Shown: positions 1 through 10,043, counted from the stretch's first letter. The stretch: DNA of 30,766 nucleotides from Isotricha intestinalis (GCA_023807065.1 JAJJLU010003797.1:1-30766); one strand, 5' to 3'. Numbers and translations: made by a program. The notes: generated by a model not told the origin, from the letters alone.

Positions 1-255
1 AAAGTTAAAAATAAATTACTGTAATAAAATTTAACACATTATATTGGGAAACATAAAGAATAGTAGATTAATTAATTAATAACACCTATTTATAAAACTG
101 ATAAATAAGTACAAGAAACTATTAATTATTATTTTTTCCAATAAATTTTATAAAATAATATTATGTTTAAATGCAAAAATGAATTTTAAAAAATAATATT
201 CTTTTTTAGAATGTTTAAATAAATGTGAAAAATAGATCCTCAAAATAGAATTTAT
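1..255. other. A/T-rich spacer, no gene seen
   Basis: Nearly pure A/T sequence at the left edge with stops in every frame. No RNA gene signature (no tRNA B-box-like GGTTCGA) and no telomere-like repeat is visible, so the window probably starts inside a chromosome. Confidence 0.5.
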
Positions 256-548
256 TTAAATTATTTTCATTTTTTTTCTGGTTTCATTATTTATTCCATT
301 TATTTTATCATTTGAATCAACTTTTTTTATAATGAATTTTTGGCTTTTCAATTTATTATTTATTCCAAAAGAAGGTTTATTTTTTTCATTGATTAAAATA
401 TTTGACTTTATTGATTTGTTAGTATTTAAAGTATTATAACTTTAAGAAATTGACCGGTGTAATGCTTTTTCTTTACTTTAAATATTTTTCATAATATTTA
501 GCTATAAAAATGTTCATTTTTTTTTCTGTTGTATGCATAATTTTCCAT
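256..548 (-). pseudogene. Broken coding remnant, basic Asn/Lys-rich protein
   Basis: Read leftward from an ATG at 548, the sequence begins MENYAYNRKKNEHFYS and then hits a TAA. Coding-like text resumes in other frames, including a piece with KKSITPVNFLK. It then runs uninterrupted from about position 440 to a TAA at 256-258, with about 60 codons that include KPSFGINNKLKSQKFIIKK and VDSNDKINGINNE. The amino-acid mix and the lack of in-frame stops over the last 60 codons resemble the real genes here, while the 5' part needs at least one frame change and one stop removed. The product is not recognised. It could be a decayed gene, or an intron-bearing gene whose tiny introns I cannot place. Confidence 0.4.
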
Positions 549-871
549 TAAATTTTTTATAGTTTATTTAAAAATATTATATAAAATTCTTAATTTAGAT
601 TGGAAAAATTTTTATATATTTTAATTATATATTAACTTGTTTTTTTATAATAAACATTGAAAAAAGATAAATAACTTAGAAAAAAAAATAAAAAACTCAC
701 TGATGTCTCAAATAATGAAATATAAAAATTTAAATTTAATAAAGTTTTCCTATATAAATAATTAACTTTTAAAATTAAACGTAATAAATATTTTTATAAA
801 TTAACTCAAATTTTTATTTATAAACCCTATATATATCTTGAAATATATAACCCATAAGAATAAAAAAATTC
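549..871. other. A/T-rich spacer downstream of the permease gene
   Basis: About 320 nt of A/T-rich sequence downstream of the minus-strand permease. I see no ORF, RNA gene or clear motif. TATA-like runs near 827-847 are expected by chance at this composition. Confidence 0.4.
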
Positions 872-2353
872 TTAATTTTTCTTTACATCATCTCTAATAG
901 TTAAAATTCCAGCAGTAATACCAATTCCAACAAGAATAAGTGCTCCAATAAATTCGATTAAATTTTTCCAATAAGTGAAAGGTTTTCCAGTAGATTTAAT
1001 ATATAATAAAATAGGAAATAAATAACAAACAAATACAGAAATAAATCCTCCAATATAACTTAAATAATTTAATATTTTATCATAAATTGCAGCAATAAAA
1101 GAACAAATAAAAATAGAAATAAAAGTAAATAAAACATTAAATTTATTAGAAATTTTTCCTCCAGTAAAAGAATTTGCCACACATAATCTTAATCCAAAAT
1201 AATATCCTGGTAATGTAAAAATTAAGCTTCCAGTAATCATTAATTTAGCAATATTCATTAAAATATCTTTTCCATTATCTTTAGGTTTTCTATAAATAAT
1301 TAAATCTTGAGGATAAATAGGTTCTGTTAAAAAGGAAGTAGTAATACTAATAATATGTAAAGCAGTAGTTAAGCAAACAGAAAAAAAAACAGATTTCTTC
1401 ATTTTATTCAAACCATTATTTTGATATTTAAATCCTTCGTAAACAGGGAAAACTCCAGTAATACAAGAATAAGCAGCAAATAAAGAAGCCATTCCTTTAA
1501 AAAATTCTAAATCAGTTGTAAAAGCATTTTTTAAATTTAACCAATTAACATGAGTATTTTTATTTTCTTTTACATATTCGGTTTTCTTATAATGTTTATA
1601 GTAACTATCACATTGAATTGTAATAACAAATAAAGTATAAATAACAGCAATAACTCCTAAATAAGCAGAAAAATTTAATTTATTAATATCTTTAATTAAA
1701 CATTCAAAACTTAATAGAATAGCAATTCCTGCAAAAATAGGAAATTTCAAATAAGTTTTTCCCCATTTTTTTTTTTGAAAATCTTCATAATCATCATATT
1801 TCTCTTTATAAGCAATACTAAAAATAAATCTTCCAAAAAGTGGATAAATCAAAGCTAAAAAGCACATAATACAAGCATAAGAATAAATAATAATTAATAT
1901 ATTTAAAATTAATCTGGCTTTCTTCCCAAGTAATTTTTCTGTTATTTCAGAATAATCACTTTCAATTAAATGTTCACTTGCAGCAACACCTCTAGTAATA
2001 GTCCAATAATTTACAGCTCCACAAATAAAACATGCAAAAAGAATCCAAACAAGTCCAAATGATTTTGCTCTAACTGCAAAAGTAAATATTGTTGTTCCTA
2101 AACATATATTTGTTAACATGAATGTTGCTCCAAATATTGTTGAATTTATTTCAGTTGAACGAGATATTGGCTTTTTTTTTGACAACTCTTCTTCTTTGTT
2201 TTCTATTGTTGATTCCTTTATTTGAGAAGATGTTGTTATCCCAACTGGCTCTATTTTCTCTAGGTTTTCTTGGTTGTATTTTAAAGGAAGGATTGCTGGA
2301 GAATTGATAGCTGTTTGAGGCTCTTTTTGAGTTAATTCTATTACTTCGAGCAT
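872..2353 (-). CDS. Amino-acid/auxin permease family (AAAP) transporter
   Basis: A 493-residue integral membrane protein. Residues 1-70 form a hydrophilic, presumably cytosolic tail. About ten to eleven hydrophobic segments follow, starting with a TM1 region containing GATFMLTNICLGTTIFTFA, which matches the SLC38/AAAP first helix that unwinds around substrate. Length and hydropathy fit the PF01490 amino-acid transporter family, which typically moves neutral amino acids by proton or sodium coupling. The substrate cannot be inferred. A polar loop of about 30 residues rich in Tyr and Lys separates middle helices, and the C-terminus is short (IRDDVKKN). The start ATG at 2353 lies just downstream of an A-rich stretch as in other genes here. 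It is divergent from the 2843 gene, with about 490 nt between them. Single exon. Confident on family, not on substrate or membrane (plasma, vacuolar or lysosomal). Confidence 0.85.
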   Translation of the reverse strand: MLEVIELTQKEPQTAINSPAILPLKYNQENLEKIEPVGITTSSQIKESTIENKEEELSKKKPISRSTEINSTIFGATFMLTNICLGTTIFTFAVRAKSFGLVWILFACFICGAVNYWTITRGVAASEHLIESDYSEITEKLLGKKARLILNILIIIYSYACIMCFLALIYPLFGRFIFSIAYKEKYDDYEDFQKKKWGKTYLKFPIFAGIAILLSFECLIKDINKLNFSAYLGVIAVIYTLFVITIQCDSYYKHYKKTEYVKENKNTHVNWLNLKNAFTTDLEFFKGMASLFAAYSCITGVFPVYEGFKYQNNGLNKMKKSVFFSVCLTTALHIISITTSFLTEPIYPQDLIIYRKPKDNGKDILMNIAKLMITGSLIFTLPGYYFGLRLCVANSFTGGKISNKFNVLFTFISIFICSFIAAIYDKILNYLSYIGGFISVFVCYLFPILLYIKSTGKPFTYWKNLIEFIGALILVGIGITAGILTIRDDVKKN

Positions 2354-2842
2354 TTTTTTTTATTATTATTTTTTATTTTTTTATTTTGGAGAAGTTGTAT
2401 ATATTTTTGTAAATTGGGTAAATTTCATATCATATTTTATTCTTGATATTGAATAGTATTTTATTTGTTTATCAATTATTCAAAATATTAAAATGGAATT
2501 ATTTAATTATCAAATATTATATAAGCTATTCCAAACAATTAAAAAAAATATTTTAAAGAATTTAATATACTAATATCTTGCTTATAGATTTAGAGAAAAT
2601 ATTTAAAAACTTTTATAACATTTTCCTTTAGTGTGAATGTATTCAAAAAGTGATAAATCATTAGAATTAATGCAATTGCAAAATAAAAGAAAGAAAAAAA
2701 TCTATAAAAAAATTTGAAAATTTTGAGTAAAATAGATATTAAAAAGAAAAAATAATCAAAGACTTTTAAAACCAAAAAAATAAATATATGCTAAAAGTAA
2801 TTTTGTTCTTTTTTTGTTTCAAAATTATTTATTTTTTTAAAT
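2354..2842. other. Divergent spacer with a short plus-strand coding-like scrap
   Basis: This is the spacer between two divergently transcribed genes, so it should hold both promoters. No conserved promoter motif is recognisable. On the plus strand at about 2631-2709, an ATG opens a 26-codon stretch (MYSKSDKSLELMQLQNKRK, then KKIYKKI) ended by TGA, followed by more Lys-rich text after further stops. It sits just after a TTTAG that could be a splice acceptor. It may be a remnant or an unplaced exon; I do not call it a gene. Confidence 0.3.
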
Positions 2843-3685
2843 TTGAAAAATGAAATAAAAATGTCAAATAAAGAGAATTTGAAAAAGGAAAAATTTGATT
2901 CTCAAATTAGTTATTTTGAATTATTAAAAATAAAATGTAAAAATTGCGGTATTGAAATTAGTTCTTCTAAATTACAAATTCCAAAAGATCATAAAACTGA
3001 TGAAAATACAATTAAAGTTGATAAAAATTATTTATATTGTATCTTATTAGGAAAAAATCAAAAATTATCAAGTGATAAAACTTTTGTTTATAAAATAATC
3101 AAATGTATGAATTGTGAATCAAAATTAGGAAAGTTAATTATTTTAGGGAATGAAACAACTAAAAGTGATTTACAAAAATGCATTTTAAAAATAAAAAATA
3201 TTATAATTGAGACTGAGAAAGAATCTCTAAGCAATGTTATGTTAAAAAATATAGAACAATCAGATAAATTTTTTAAAACTAATAAATATAATGAAAAATT
3301 TTTAGATTATATTAAACTAATTATTAATGATTGTAATAAATCATGTGATGATTGTATTGAAGAATTAAATTATTTTGTTAAAATACAAGATTATTTTATT
3401 AAAAACGGGTTAGAGATTGAAAAATATCTACTAAAAATTTTTGATGAATTGGAAGATGGAGGTTTAAGTTTTGTTAAAAAATTTTTAGAAATAATAAAAA
3501 AGAATAAACCTGAAAAAGATAAAGGAATCAATGATAAAGAAAATATATCTATAAAAATAAATATATCAGATAAAAATATAAGTAAAGAAAAAAATGTAAA
3601 TGAAAAAGAACAAGAACAGTTGAAAAGAAAATCTACTAAAAGAAATAATAATAAAAAGAAAAAAAAATCAAGAATAATAGATTAA
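2843..3685 (+). CDS. Zinc-binding protein with Mis18/yippee-like paired CxxC motifs
   Basis: A 280-residue protein. Near the N-terminus are two CxxC pairs, C32-x2-C35 (KCKNCG) and C88-x2-C91 (KCMNCESKLGKL), about 52 residues apart. The second pair is followed by a Leu-Gly-Lys strand. This spacing and the CxxCxxxLG ending recall the Mis18/yippee beta-tent fold, which binds one zinc and in Mis18 takes part in centromeric CENP-A loading; RIG-I-like regulatory domains have a similar zinc knuckle. Residues 105-215 look helical, and the last 60 residues are strongly basic (KRKSTKRNNNKKKKKSR), suggesting nuclear localisation or nucleic-acid contact. A second ATG at 2861 (MSNKENL) has an equally A-rich context and may be the real start. 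The fold match is by eye and a specific function is not established. Confidence 0.55.
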   Translation: MKNEIKMSNKENLKKEKFDSQISYFELLKIKCKNCGIEISSSKLQIPKDHKTDENTIKVDKNYLYCILLGKNQKLSSDKTFVYKIIKCMNCESKLGKLIILGNETTKSDLQKCILKIKNIIIETEKESLSNVMLKNIEQSDKFFKTNKYNEKFLDYIKLIINDCNKSCDDCIEELNYFVKIQDYFIKNGLEIEKYLLKIFDELEDGGLSFVKKFLEIIKKNKPEKDKGINDKENISIKINISDKNISKEKNVNEKEQEQLKRKSTKRNNNKKKKKSRIID

Positions 3686-3795
3686 TTAATTATTAATAAT
3701 TATTTTCAAAATATTTTATTTATAAAATAAAATCATTATTTATAATTATTCTTTTGATTATAATATATATTTCGATTAAATATATAAAAATATAT

Positions 3796-6700
3796 TCATT
3801 CTTTTTTTTTCATATATATATTATATTTTATAAACTCTAAAGCTTCCTTCTTCTTGTTTTGTTTTAAATAAATGTATAATAATAAATTTGAAATATATTG
3901 AGAAGCAACGATATCTTTTTTAATATTAAATTCTTCAATTAAAACTTGTATTTTTTCTTCAGCTTCTTTAAACTTATTTTCTTTACATAATAAAATAATT
4001 TTTGCAATTTCTAAATAAGATTTTAATTGTATTTCATTAAATAAATTAAAATTATTTTTATTAAAAATTTCAATTCTATGATTAGATTTATTATTATATA
4101 TTTCAAAAAAAGAATTCATAAATTCATAAGATTCTTTAATTTTTCCTAAAGAAATTAAAGCTTCTAATTTAAAATAATTAACTTTAGCTAACATTTCATT
4201 TGAAATTTGTTTAAATTTTTGTTTTTGAATATTTTTACATATAAATAAAATTTCAGTATATTTTCCTGCTAAAGAAAGTGAAAATAATAAGTTTAAAATA
4301 GTTAAAAAAATAATTTCTTCATTTCCATTTTTTTTAGTGGATAAAAATTTTTTTTTAAATTCTGAATCTTGACTAATTGTTTCAGTATAATAATTATAAA
4401 TTCCTCTTATTGATTTGAAATATTGAGTATTTAAGTTTATTGTCTTTTCTTCATGAGTGTTTTTTTTTTCTATATATAAAATTTTTTTAAAAGAATAAAT
4501 GGCTTCATTTAAATAATCATTATATTTATTTTTATTTAAAATATGTGTTCTAAGTAAAAATTTTTTTAATTTAATTCCTTGATTTTGATTCCCTTCATTA
4601 TGAATCATTTTTATTCCATTATTACCATATTCTTCTTCAAATTGATTGAATAATTCATCGAATTCATAACCATATAATTTCTTTTTATTATTTTCTTTTG
4701 CTTTTCTTTCATTTTCTTCATTTTTTTTAATATTCTTTTCTTTTTTTTCTTTTTTCGATAAATTAACTTTTTTTTTCATATTATCTAAATAAATTTCTAA
4801 TGAACAAAGTCCTAATCTATACCATAGATAAATATTTTTATTCATTGTTTTAATTTGTGTTAATTCTTTAAAAATTTCATATGCTTCTTGAAATTTGTGT
4901 TGATAGAAAAGAGATAATCCTAAATTAAATTTCATAAAAATGATATAATCATTTTTTTGTAAAATTGAATTTTCAAAAACATCAATTTTGGAATAATTAT
5001 TTAATGTAAAAGATTTATAAATATAAATTCCAGTTTTAAATAACATTTCTGCAAGATGAAATTTTTTTAATTTTAAATTAATTATACCAACTGAGTTATA
5101 AAAGAATAATTTATATTCAATTGAAACATTTGAAATGCTTAGCAGAGAAATTTTATTTAAACTTTCTAAATAATCATTATTATAATTTATTTTTATTTTA
5201 ATCATTTTATAAATTGATTGTAATCTATTAAAAATTTTCATTTCTTCTTTATAATTGCAATTTTCAAATATTTTTATAAAATCTTCAAATGATTCTTTAG
5301 ATGCTGAATTATTTAGAATTTTCAATAAATGAATATAAGCAAATGCATCGTCCCAAGTAGGATTAAAAGGGTTTATAATTTCACTGTCATTTAAATATAC
5401 TATTATATTTTTATCCTCTTCATATTTATTTTTTGGGAAACAATTATATAATTTTGCATTTAATTTTTCAATTATAACTTGAGCAATTTCATTTAAATTT
5501 TCTTTAATTAACAATTCAATTAAGGCAAAAGTGACATTTGTATAAATAATAATTTTATAATATTTATCTTCATTTTGTTTAGAAATATGAGTTAAATAAT
5601 ATTCAATTGTATTAATTGCTGAATCAACATTCCCAATTTTAAAATAAAATATGATTTTATTATAAAAAAATATATCAACCGGATAATCTTCAGTATCTAA
5701 ATGTTCATTTAAATATTTATTTAAAAATTTATTAATTTCATATAAAGAATTCATAATTTGTTTTTTATCATTATAAAAATCATTTTTATTGTTTGAAATA
5801 TATTTACTTAAAATATGTTCTGGTTTTATACCATATTGAGCTTTAGATAATATTAAATTTTTATTTACTAAAAGATAATTCCATTCATAAGAAATATCTG
5901 TGAATTCTCCTAAAATACTTTTATTTAATTTATACTGATTTAAAGCAAGAAGACAATTATTAAAATCCTTTTTTGAAAAAAATTCAAGAATTTCATTTGG
6001 ATTTAAAGGTTTTTGCAAAATTAATTGTTTCATATTTTTATCATTGTAATTACTTTCATATGAAGAGATAAATTTAGCCATGTAAAAATATTTTTTTTTA
6101 TTTGCATAAACAACAGGAGTATCACCATCTTTATTTTTAGATTTTAAATCTTCTAATGTACTTAAATTTAATATAATTTTTAAACAAGATATTTTTTTTC
6201 CATCAATTGCAAAATGAATTAAATTATTATTATTATTTTGATATTTAACATATTCAAAATATAATTTTAATAATTTTTCCCATCCTTTTTTCAATATGAT
6301 TGTCAAAGGAGAATTTCCATTTTTATCAGTTTGCATTAATAATTCACTTGAACTTTTCTTTGGCTTTTCTAGATTATTATTATAGTTTAAAATTTCATTT
6401 AAAACTTTTAAAGCATAATCTTCTAAATTCATATTATTTAATAGATAAAATATACAATTACGATTGTAGTTGTCGCATAAAGATAAATCAATATCATTCA
6501 TTATTCCTTTGATAAATTCTTTTTTTAAAATTAATCCAATTAAAAAAAAATCAACATTTTCACAAATTAACATTATTATAGTTGTTTTATCTTCTGGATT
6601 AACATAATTTAAATTTGCTTTACTTAAAAGTTCTCTTAGAGTATTTCTTTTATTGTTTTTATGATTTGGTGAATATAATAAACATCTTCTAATTGCTTTA

Positions 6701-6825
6701 TCTATTATACTTTCATGAAATTTATTCATTAAAAATAATTTAAAAATATTGTTTGTTTTTAATGATTCAGAATATTCAAAAAGGCTTTTTACTTGAGGAG
6801 ATGATTCATCTTTTATTTCAGCCAT
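3796..6825 (-). CDS. Ankyrin-repeat plus TPR protein, CNOT10-like
   Basis: A 1009-residue single-exon protein with two parts. Residues about 60-270 carry degenerate ankyrin repeats, seen in motifs such as DKNGNSPLTIILKKG, NLIHFAIDGKK and NKDGDTPVVYANKKK. From about residue 300 it is helical with TPR-type pairs. At about 570-680 the pattern is YNSVGIINLKLKKFHLAEMLF, then FNLGLSLFYQHKFQEAYEIF, then a YLWYRLGLCSLE segment. This order (short TPR pair, intact-cell spacer, then a 'leucine-tryptophan-x-arginine-leucine' helix) is the hallmark of CNOT10, a helical subunit that with CNOT11 docks on the CCR4-NOT deadenylase. The C-terminal third keeps TPR-like pairs, including KYTEILFICKNIQ and KVNYFKLEALISLGKIKESYE. 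A charged, Lys/Glu-rich insert (about residues 685-720) interrupts the region. An N-terminal ankyrin block is not usual for CNOT10. Alternative: a generic ankyrin/TPR scaffold. No catalytic motif is seen. Confidence 0.6.
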   Translation of the reverse strand: MAEIKDESSPQVKSLFEYSESLKTNNIFKLFLMNKFHESIIDKAIRRCLLYSPNHKNNKRNTLRELLSKANLNYVNPEDKTTIIMLICENVDFFLIGLILKKEFIKGIMNDIDLSLCDNYNRNCIFYLLNNMNLEDYALKVLNEILNYNNNLEKPKKSSSELLMQTDKNGNSPLTIILKKGWEKLLKLYFEYVKYQNNNNNLIHFAIDGKKISCLKIILNLSTLEDLKSKNKDGDTPVVYANKKKYFYMAKFISSYESNYNDKNMKQLILQKPLNPNEILEFFSKKDFNNCLLALNQYKLNKSILGEFTDISYEWNYLLVNKNLILSKAQYGIKPEHILSKYISNNKNDFYNDKKQIMNSLYEINKFLNKYLNEHLDTEDYPVDIFFYNKIIFYFKIGNVDSAINTIEYYLTHISKQNEDKYYKIIIYTNVTFALIELLIKENLNEIAQVIIEKLNAKLYNCFPKNKYEEDKNIIVYLNDSEIINPFNPTWDDAFAYIHLLKILNNSASKESFEDFIKIFENCNYKEEMKIFNRLQSIYKMIKIKINYNNDYLESLNKISLLSISNVSIEYKLFFYNSVGIINLKLKKFHLAEMLFKTGIYIYKSFTLNNYSKIDVFENSILQKNDYIIFMKFNLGLSLFYQHKFQEAYEIFKELTQIKTMNKNIYLWYRLGLCSLEIYLDNMKKKVNLSKKEKKEKNIKKNEENERKAKENNKKKLYGYEFDELFNQFEEEYGNNGIKMIHNEGNQNQGIKLKKFLLRTHILNKNKYNDYLNEAIYSFKKILYIEKKNTHEEKTINLNTQYFKSIRGIYNYYTETISQDSEFKKKFLSTKKNGNEEIIFLTILNLLFSLSLAGKYTEILFICKNIQKQKFKQISNEMLAKVNYFKLEALISLGKIKESYEFMNSFFEIYNNKSNHRIEIFNKNNFNLFNEIQLKSYLEIAKIILLCKENKFKEAEEKIQVLIEEFNIKKDIVASQYISNLLLYIYLKQNKKKEALEFIKYNIYMKKKE

Positions 6826-7844
6826 AAATATTAATTTAATTAATTTATATTTAAAAATAATTTAAAAAATAAATGAACTAATAAAAAATAAAAAGTATCT
6901 ACTTTATTAAAATAAAGCAAATTTAATATTTAGTCCAAAAAATATTAAATTTTAATTGTTTTATTTTATTTGAATGTAGAAGAAATTGGGAATAATTCTT
7001 ATTGATTTATAATATAATTATTGTTTTATTTATTTCAACTTTGCTATAATCATAATAAAAACTATAACTAGAGATAATTTAGTTAATAAATACCAATAAT
7101 TCTTTTTAAAATCTATTAATAATTAATATATATTTCACCAATTCTGAAATCTCTTTAACTGTTGAATAAACAATAATAAGGGAATATAATATTTTTTTGT
7201 GAAATAAAATAATAAACATCTTTAAAATTTATTTTTTTAAATAAAAAAAGAAGGATAACTAGACCATTCAGATTTACAATAAATAATCATTTTCTTTTTA
7301 TTTTTTAGTTTTAAATTTCCTTTAATTTATTTTAAATAACTTTTGACTTTTATTCGAAAATTCAATGATTATTTTAAAGTTGGAAATTTATTAATTTTAC
7401 AAACTATAAAATATTAGATAAAGAAATATTATAAATAAATATAATCACTCTTAGAAAATGTTGATTAATAATCAAATTTTTTATAGAATATGAATGAAAG
7501 TTTTTGATTTTAAAATAATTATAAAGAAATGATATTTATATAGATCCTTAAAAATAATGTAAATGTAATATTTTCGTTTTCATTTTTATTTCATGTATTT
7601 TATAAAATTTCTGTATTGTATTTTTTCAAAATTAAAAAACCAACTTTCAAATAATCAATCTCAATTAATCATTTTATGTTTAATATTATAATTTTTAATA
7701 AATTAATTTTTTTTTTTTATATTTTAAACAAAGGTTTTTTATCTTTAATCTGTGAAAAATAAATTTAAGATTTTTATATTTTTTAATGAATAAAAATGAA
7801 ATGAAATATTAATAAGAAATATTGAAAAAAATACAATTAATATA
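6826..7844. other. Long A/T-rich spacer
   Basis: About one kilobase of A/T-rich sequence upstream of the minus-strand ankyrin/TPR gene, dense in stops in all frames. It presumably contains that gene's promoter at its left end, but no motif stands out. No RNA gene is seen. Confidence 0.4.
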
Positions 7845-8099
7845 TATGTATCTGAGGTTACAAATTTAATAAAAGAAAATTTGATATTAAGGTAGTTAAG
7901 AGATTTTTATGAGAAACATAATGAAATGAACAATAGTAAATTATTTTTGAAGCAAAGTATTTTCTAAAGAAATATTAATTTATAATTTTCAATTATTCAA
8001 TACCATTTTGAAGTTTTAATTATTACAATTAAATTGAAATATGAAAAAAATAAATTAATGATTGATGAAACAAATATAAAATTTGAATTAAAAGATTAA
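7845..8099 (+). pseudogene. Decayed coding remnant, function unknown
   Basis: One plus-strand frame reads YVSEVTNLIKENLILR, then a TAG at 7893, then LRDFYEKHNEMNNSKLFLKQ and SIF before a TAA at 7965. A second frame resumes at 8028 with IKLKYEKNKLMIDETNIKF and ends at a TAA at 8097. The residue mix (Lys, Asn, Glu, Ile with acidic/basic alternation) matches genuine proteins in this window better than random A/T translation. The stops and frame change say it is not an intact single-exon gene. It ends about 150 nt before the 8250 gene and could be an older duplicate or a missed multi-exon gene. The product is not recognised. Confidence 0.3.
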
Positions 8100-8249
8100 A
8101 ATAGTTAATTTCTCAATAAAAAAGAAAACAATTATTAAAAAAAAAGGAAAATAAAAGTAGATAAACATTATATTTTATTTATAAAAAAAAGTTAATTCAC
8201 TTTTTTTTTTGAATTAAATTCATAAGCATAAAATAAAAAAATCTTAAAA

Positions 8250-8768
8250 ATGTATGATAATGAGAATAGTTTTAATTATTCCAGTTTTGAAGAATATTAT
8301 GATAATCAAGAATTTCAAAATAATATGAATGAATTATTTGGTGAATCACAAAAAAAATTAATATTTAAAATAGAAAAAAATAAAATGTATAAATTTTTTA
8401 AACCTGTTTTCTCATTGGAAAATATTTTAACTTGGAAATTTAGGTTAAAAGAAGATCAAAAAAGTAATGTAATAGAAACAAATTTACCATTAATAAAAAA
8501 CACAAAAATAAATGTGACAAATGAAGAAATAACACATAAATATAAAAATATATTAGAAGAATATCAATATTTACCAAGTCAAAAAAATGAAAAGATTAAA
8601 GCTTTAAAAGAAAATGAAATGAAAATTAGAGATTCAGAATTTAGAAGAAGAAAACAAAGAGAAATTATTTTCATAATAATAAAATGTAATGAAATTTTGG
8701 TATCCTATTTAAAATATTATATGAAAAAAAATGAAAATTATAAAATTCTGTCTTCTCCAACGTCTTAA
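8250..8768 (+). CDS. Hypothetical protein, 172 residues
   Basis: An intact ORF with an A-rich start context (AAAAATG) and TAA stop. The N-terminus is acidic and Tyr/Asn-rich (EEYYDNQEFQNNMNELFG). The middle has hydrophobic/aromatic spacing (YKFFKPVFSLENILTWKFRL), and residues about 120-145 are highly charged (KIKALKENEMKIRDSEFRRR). The final segment is Ile/Leu/Tyr-rich and probably amphipathic rather than a true membrane helix. I do not recognise a family. It stands alone between two gene-poor spacers, both containing decayed coding islands, so it could be a truncated survivor. Coding composition argues it is real. Confidence 0.55.
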   Translation: MYDNENSFNYSSFEEYYDNQEFQNNMNELFGESQKKLIFKIEKNKMYKFFKPVFSLENILTWKFRLKEDQKSNVIETNLPLIKNTKINVTNEEITHKYKNILEEYQYLPSQKNEKIKALKENEMKIRDSEFRRRKQREIIFIIIKCNEILVSYLKYYMKKNENYKILSSPTS

Positions 8769-9240
8769 GATATTTTTTTATTAGGGAAAAAAATGATATA
8801 TATATTTTTAAAAACTATTATTATCAATTAGAAAAACAAATATATAATTAGAGTATAAAAATAAAAAAATCAATTAAAACTTTTTTTCCATAATTTATTA
8901 TAAAGCACTGTATTCTTTTTTTTTTTACAAAGTCATTTTCAATTTTTCATTATATTATTGTGAAATTATTCAAAAAATCAAAAAATAAAATAAGTAATTG
9001 TTTTATTAACTATTTATTTTTTTCCATTTTTTATGTATTATTTATACTAATTAAATATTCAATAAATAATTTAAAATCAAATTGTTATATAAATAATTCA
9101 ATACTCAAATAAGTGTAGTTAGTGTTTCAATTATTTTTTCAATTGCATTAAACATAAATATATATATCATTTCCTAAAAAATAATTTTTCTTATGAAACA
9201 ATATATATTGTATTACTTATTTCTTTCCTTTTTACATTGA
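8769..9240. other. A/T-rich spacer
   Basis: No coding-like frame, RNA gene or organised repeat is visible. The sequence is A/T homopolymer-rich with stops in every frame. Confidence 0.4.
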
Positions 9241-9393
9241 AATATATTCCTTTTTAATTTTCAAAGGCATTCAGGAGATAACAATAATTCGAGAATAAAT
9301 ATAATATTTTTAGGAAAAAATGGAGCAAATATTAATCCAGATGGATTGAATTTAATTATTAAGTCAGAAATGAATCTTCTGTTTTTTAATTAA
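9241..9393 (+). pseudogene. Short coding-like island
   Basis: A 50-codon open stretch with no ATG at its start, flanked by a TGA at 9238 and a TAA at 9391. It includes RHSGDNNNSRINIIFLGKNG and ANINPDGLNLIIKSEMN. Its G+C content is visibly above the surrounding spacer, and the translation has Gly, Pro, Asp and His residues that random A/T sequence rarely gives. I cannot assign a family; the 'NGANIN' stretch faintly recalls an ankyrin turn. It may be a relic of a larger gene or one exon of an unplaced gene. Confidence 0.3.
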
Positions 9394-9889
9394 ATTATTT
9401 CCCATTTATAAATAAAAAATAGTTTTTTAAAGGAAAATTAATTCAATTTTAGTTAAATTCTGTTGGTTCTTTTTTATTTATCTTTTTAATTTTAACATTT
9501 AAATAATTAAAAATGTTTTTTTATTATTTGGTTTATAATTCTGCTTTTAAAATTTATTGAATACTTTTAAATAACTTAACAAAACAAATAATTTAAAAAT
9601 AATTCTAAATTTCCAAAAAGGAAATATAAAGAGTATGAGAATTCTATTTTTACAATTAAAATGAACAAAATGGGTTCATAATTTATTTAGCAGAAATTTT
9701 ACAAAATAAAAACATACAAATATATATTAAATTCATAATAAAACATAAAAGAGAACAAATTTTTATTTTCTCAAAAATAATATATGGGAAAGAATAAATA
9801 AGAAAAATTAAAGGAAATTATCCTAAAAAGAACAATATTAGATATAAAAATCAAAGTTTAATTAATTATTAAAAGTAATCTCAGATTAT
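9394..9889. other. A/T-rich spacer
   Basis: About 500 nt between two coding-like islands. Stops occur in all frames and no recognisable element is present. Confidence 0.35.
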
Positions 9890-10043
9890 AGAACAAATTA
9901 TCAGGATATGAATAATTCATTCCACTAATATTAAATCTAATAATAATAATTATCTTGATTAACTCACTAGTTTCATCAATAGTTCTGTTTCTTCATCGGA
10001 TTCTGAAAATAAAATAATAAATATTGAGAATTATTTCATTTAA
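9890..10043 (+). pseudogene. Decayed Ser/Asn-rich coding remnant
   Basis: One frame reads SQIIEQIIRI, stop (TGA), IIHSTNIKSNNNNYLD, stop (TAA), LTSFINSSVSSSDSENKIIN and then IENYFI before a TAA at 10041. Three stretches of coding-like composition in a single frame, separated only by in-frame stops, suggest point decay of a former gene rather than chance. The serine run is typical of low-complexity linkers. It lies about 320 nt upstream of GTPase gene A on the same strand. Recoding of TGA and TAA as sense is unlikely because both terminate intact genes nearby. Confidence 0.35.

Noticed and set aside
2590..2775. Minus-strand Phe-rich 61-residue reading
   Set aside because: It is the complement of Lys-rich plus-strand text, and its composition is typical of antisense translation.
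7845..10043. Reassigned stop codons (TAA or TGA as sense) to explain the broken islands
   Set aside because: TAA ends almost every intact gene and TGA ends the gene at 20163-22970, and none of the conserved proteins needs recoding.
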